A stretch of 16,422 bases of DNA from an uncultured Opitutales bacterium (GTDB taxonomy: Bacteria > Verrucomicrobiota > Verrucomicrobiia > Opitutales > Intestinicryptomonadaceae): NCBI GenBank assembly GCA_900548185.1, contig URJJ01000046.1, positions 1-16,422 of the forward strand, in the 5' to 3' direction. Below are positions 14,515 to 16,422 of this stretch, piece after piece. Each line of letters begins with the position of its first letter. Within the stretch, counting starts at the first letter, position 1. Made by a program: the position numbers and the translations under genes. Below the pieces are notes generated by a model. It searched no databases. It saw nothing but the letters and a program-made list of their open reading frames with translations, and was not told the origin of the DNA.

Positions 14515-14545
14515 TTGAAGTATCACCCCCTCTATATATAAGAGG
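14515..14545 (+). promoter_or_regulatory. Promoter of the TPR gene with overlapping inverted repeat
   Basis: TTGAAG (14515-14520), a 16-base spacer and TATAAG (14537-14542) form a plausible promoter, with transcription start near 14549 and a 36-base leader. An inverted repeat CCTCT (14529-14533) / AGAGG (14541-14545) brackets the -10 box, so a regulator could bind here; it is short enough to be chance. Confidence 0.5.
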
Positions 14546-14584
14546 AACTTTTCATTAAAAGGCCCAAAAAGCAAACAAAAAGCC

Positions 14585-16336
14585 ATGCAGGAAAAAGAAA
14601 TCTCGCAAAAACCCGCCGGGCGTCCGGCGAATCAGCCTTCATCCAGGCAAAAGCAGGCCGGGGCTTCCCGCTATCCGATGCTCTTCGGGCTGGCATACCG
14701 ATACAAGACTCCAAGCGGCTCGTGGGCCTTCAGGCTGTGCCTCGGCAGGATATTGGCCCTTGCCCTCTTCGTTTTCGCGGTTCTTTTCGTCTGCAAGACA
14801 GCATTCATATATGCGTTTTTCAAGTACCAGCAAAAGTACGACAACATGACCCTGAAAGACGCCTTGGTCTATCCCCTCAACCGCACGGAGAGGGCCGTGG
14901 CCCACGGAGACTACGACATAAAAAAAGCCAAGGAGGCATTTGAAAACGGCGACGCAAGAACCGGTTTCGACATGCTCGTAAAAGGCGTATCGCGCTCAAG
15001 GAAAAACCTGGACGGCAAAAAGATGCTGGCGCAGATATTCATGAGCTGGGGGAAGTCCGACAACGCCCTGGAAGTTCTGGAAAGCGGCGTCCCCTACGCC
15101 TACGAGGACATTTTCTACATGAGGATGTACACCCAGCTTCTCATCGCGCGCATGGACGATGACAAGCTCATCAAAGTCTGCAACGAAATCCTCTCCAGAA
15201 ACCCCAAGTCGCCCGAAGTGCGCGTGTATCTGGCCATGGCGCTGGCAACCGTATATTCGATGCACGGCCATTACGCGGAATCCAAGGAGATAATAACAAA
15301 GTACGGGCTGGACAAATCCACGCCGGGCGTGCTGCGCCTCTCCAAAAACGAGTGGGAACAGGGCAACCGCGAGGAAGCCATAGACATCATAGCGCGAAAC
15401 ATTGCAAACATGCGCGACCTCGACCCCGTCTACGCCCTCCTCGTGAACTATTACATACTCATGAACGACTACGCAAAGGCCCGCCAGTACGGCTCCCTGC
15501 GCATTCTTGAAAAGCCGCTGGAAATAGGCCCCAGGGTGGACTACCTTCGCACAATAGCAGCCTCGGGCGACAAGGAGGCCGCCGCCGCCGAACTAGAGCG
15601 CCTGTTTGAGACAAACAAAGGCGACCCGCGCGCCCTCACCAGCATAGCAAACTACGCCGCAGACTCCGCAAACCTCGCGCTGATGCGCAAAATCTACGAC
15701 AATTCCATCCAGAAAGACTTCAATAACACCGCGCAGTTTTGCATGCTCCTCCTCGAAACCTTCATAACCTGCAAACAGTACCAGGCGGCTGTGGAGTTTT
15801 CCGAAGACATAATCAAGGAAAAGCCGAAATGGCTGGAGAAAAACGAGGAAGTTTTCACCTGCCTCAGGGCCGTGGCATATTTTGCAACCGGCAACACGAA
15901 TATGGCAAACGCGCTCGTAAACGACGCCATAAAACGCCCCACCATAAACCCGCGCACCCTCGTCGCCACGGCGCGCCGCTTCGCCCTGCTCGGCGAACAC
16001 GCAATAGCCCACAAGCTTTACGTATCCGCCGTGGAAAGGGACCCCAAACACCAGTACGCCCTCGTGCGCCTCATACAGTTTGAACTCGACGCCGGCAACT
16101 CCTCGGACCTCGACAAATATATATTCAGACTCCTAAACCTCCGCCGCCCGCCGCGCGACATGATTCTGAACGCACGCCAAAAACTGCTTGGCGACCGCTT
16201 CATATTCACCGCCGAACGCGAAAAAATAATAAACGCAATCGACGCGATTATCGACATGGAAAAAGTCTCCGGAAACCGCATACTCTCAGACCTGCCTTCC
16301 GACTACGACGACGAAAAAACATTCTCCTCCTTCTAG
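14585..16336 (+). CDS. Membrane-anchored tetratricopeptide repeat protein
   Basis: A 583-residue protein with a polar N-terminus of about 50 residues, one membrane helix near residues 52-77 (RILALALFVFAVLFVCKTAF) and a long helical C-terminal domain. Degenerate TPR-like units are visible, such as AKEAFENGDARTGFDMLVKG, LAQIFMSWGKSDNALEVLESG, YILMNDYAKARQYGSLRILE and FALLGEHAIAHKLYVSAVERDP, repeating every 34-40 residues up to about 530. The C-terminus DYDDEKTFSSF is acidic. TPR domains bind other proteins; here the domain is presumably periplasmic, given the preceding anchor, though topology is not certain. The start ATG at 14585 has an A-rich leader without Shine-Dalgarno. It diverges from the beta-barrel gene and has its own promoter and terminator. 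No specific function is recognised. Confidence 0.87.
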   Translation: MQEKEISQKPAGRPANQPSSRQKQAGASRYPMLFGLAYRYKTPSGSWAFRLCLGRILALALFVFAVLFVCKTAFIYAFFKYQQKYDNMTLKDALVYPLNRTERAVAHGDYDIKKAKEAFENGDARTGFDMLVKGVSRSRKNLDGKKMLAQIFMSWGKSDNALEVLESGVPYAYEDIFYMRMYTQLLIARMDDDKLIKVCNEILSRNPKSPEVRVYLAMALATVYSMHGHYAESKEIITKYGLDKSTPGVLRLSKNEWEQGNREEAIDIIARNIANMRDLDPVYALLVNYYILMNDYAKARQYGSLRILEKPLEIGPRVDYLRTIAASGDKEAAAAELERLFETNKGDPRALTSIANYAADSANLALMRKIYDNSIQKDFNNTAQFCMLLLETFITCKQYQAAVEFSEDIIKEKPKWLEKNEEVFTCLRAVAYFATGNTNMANALVNDAIKRPTINPRTLVATARRFALLGEHAIAHKLYVSAVERDPKHQYALVRLIQFELDAGNSSDLDKYIFRLLNLRRPPRDMILNARQKLLGDRFIFTAEREKIINAIDAIIDMEKVSGNRILSDLPSDYDDEKTFSSF

Positions 16337-16337
16337 C

Positions 16338-16354
16338 AAGGGGCGTGGCCCCTT
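16338..16354. repeat. Hairpin directly after the TPR gene
   Basis: AAGGGGC (16338-16344) and GCCCCTT (16348-16354) form a perfect 7-bp stem with a three-base loop, two bases after the stop codon. No T-tract follows. Confidence 0.7.
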
Positions 16355-16384
16355 GACCTGCAAAACTCCGTTTTGCCCTGTCAA
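16353..16384. repeat. Nested hairpin between TPR gene and terminator
   Basis: GCAAAAC (16360-16366) and GTTTTGC (16370-16376) form a perfect stem with loop TCC. An outer TTGAC (16353-16357) / GTCAA (16380-16384) pair can extend it across small internal loops. Two bases are shared with the preceding hairpin, so the two could compete. Confidence 0.65.
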
Positions 16385-16388
16385 ATTC

Positions 16389-16422
16389 GGCCCCGGACTC
16401 ACGCCGGGGCCTTTTCTTTTTT
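16389..16422 (+). terminator. Strong rho-independent terminator after the TPR gene
   Basis: GGCCCCGG (16389-16396) pairs with CCGGGGCC (16404-16411) around a seven-base loop and is followed by TTTTCTTTTTT to the window end. This is a textbook terminator for the TPR transcript, 52 bases after its stop codon. Confidence 0.92.

Overview
This looks like the end of an assembled contig from a Gram-negative (diderm) bacterium, probably a gut-type member of Verrucomicrobiota close to Opitutales. The diderm assignment rests on an ExbB/ExbD (TolQ/TolR) energy-transduction cluster, a lipoprotein, a secreted beta-barrel protein ending in an aromatic residue, and Mpl, which acts on meso-diaminopimelate peptidoglycan. 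The phylum is an inference from overall gene style; no marker gene in view settles it. The first 41 bases are not biological: they are an Illumina Nextera read-through (8-nt index, adapter, Tn5 mosaic end).

Positions 42-5685, all on the minus strand, form a compact eight-gene run read from right to left. The order is mpl (peptidoglycan tripeptide recycling ligase), acylphosphatase, an ABC-2 exporter (ATPase then permease), a signal-anchored TPR-like protein, a TolQ/ExbB channel, a TolR/ExbD partner, and the first 52 codons of a TonB/TolA-like protein cut by the adapter. Most junctions overlap or are separated by a few bases, and a TTGCCA-16-TATATA promoter lies just before mpl, so this is probably one envelope-maintenance operon.

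Positions 6080-6913 carry a single lipoprotein of the xylose-isomerase-like TIM-barrel (sugar phosphate isomerase/epimerase) family. A tRNA-Lys(TTT) with its own terminator follows at 7277-7388 on the plus strand. Positions 7629-10360 (minus) hold pgsA and pgpA, consecutive steps of phosphatidylglycerol synthesis, and then a B12-binding-type radical SAM protein. coaD (CoA biosynthesis) diverges from pgsA at 10437.

Positions 10926-13135 are about 2.2 kb in which I find no credible gene; the stretch contains several perfect or near-perfect inverted repeats. A strong bidirectional terminator at 13136-13167 separates it from an outer-membrane beta-barrel gene (13188-14351, minus). A large membrane-anchored TPR protein (14585-16336, plus) diverges from that gene. 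The right end of the window (16338-16422) is a row of three hairpins, the last a strong rho-independent terminator.

I see no mobile element, CRISPR array or defence system. The items most worth a second look are the 2.2-kb structured non-coding tract, the radical SAM gene beside the phosphatidylglycerol genes, the palindrome inside the mpl promoter, and the adapter, which should be trimmed from the record.
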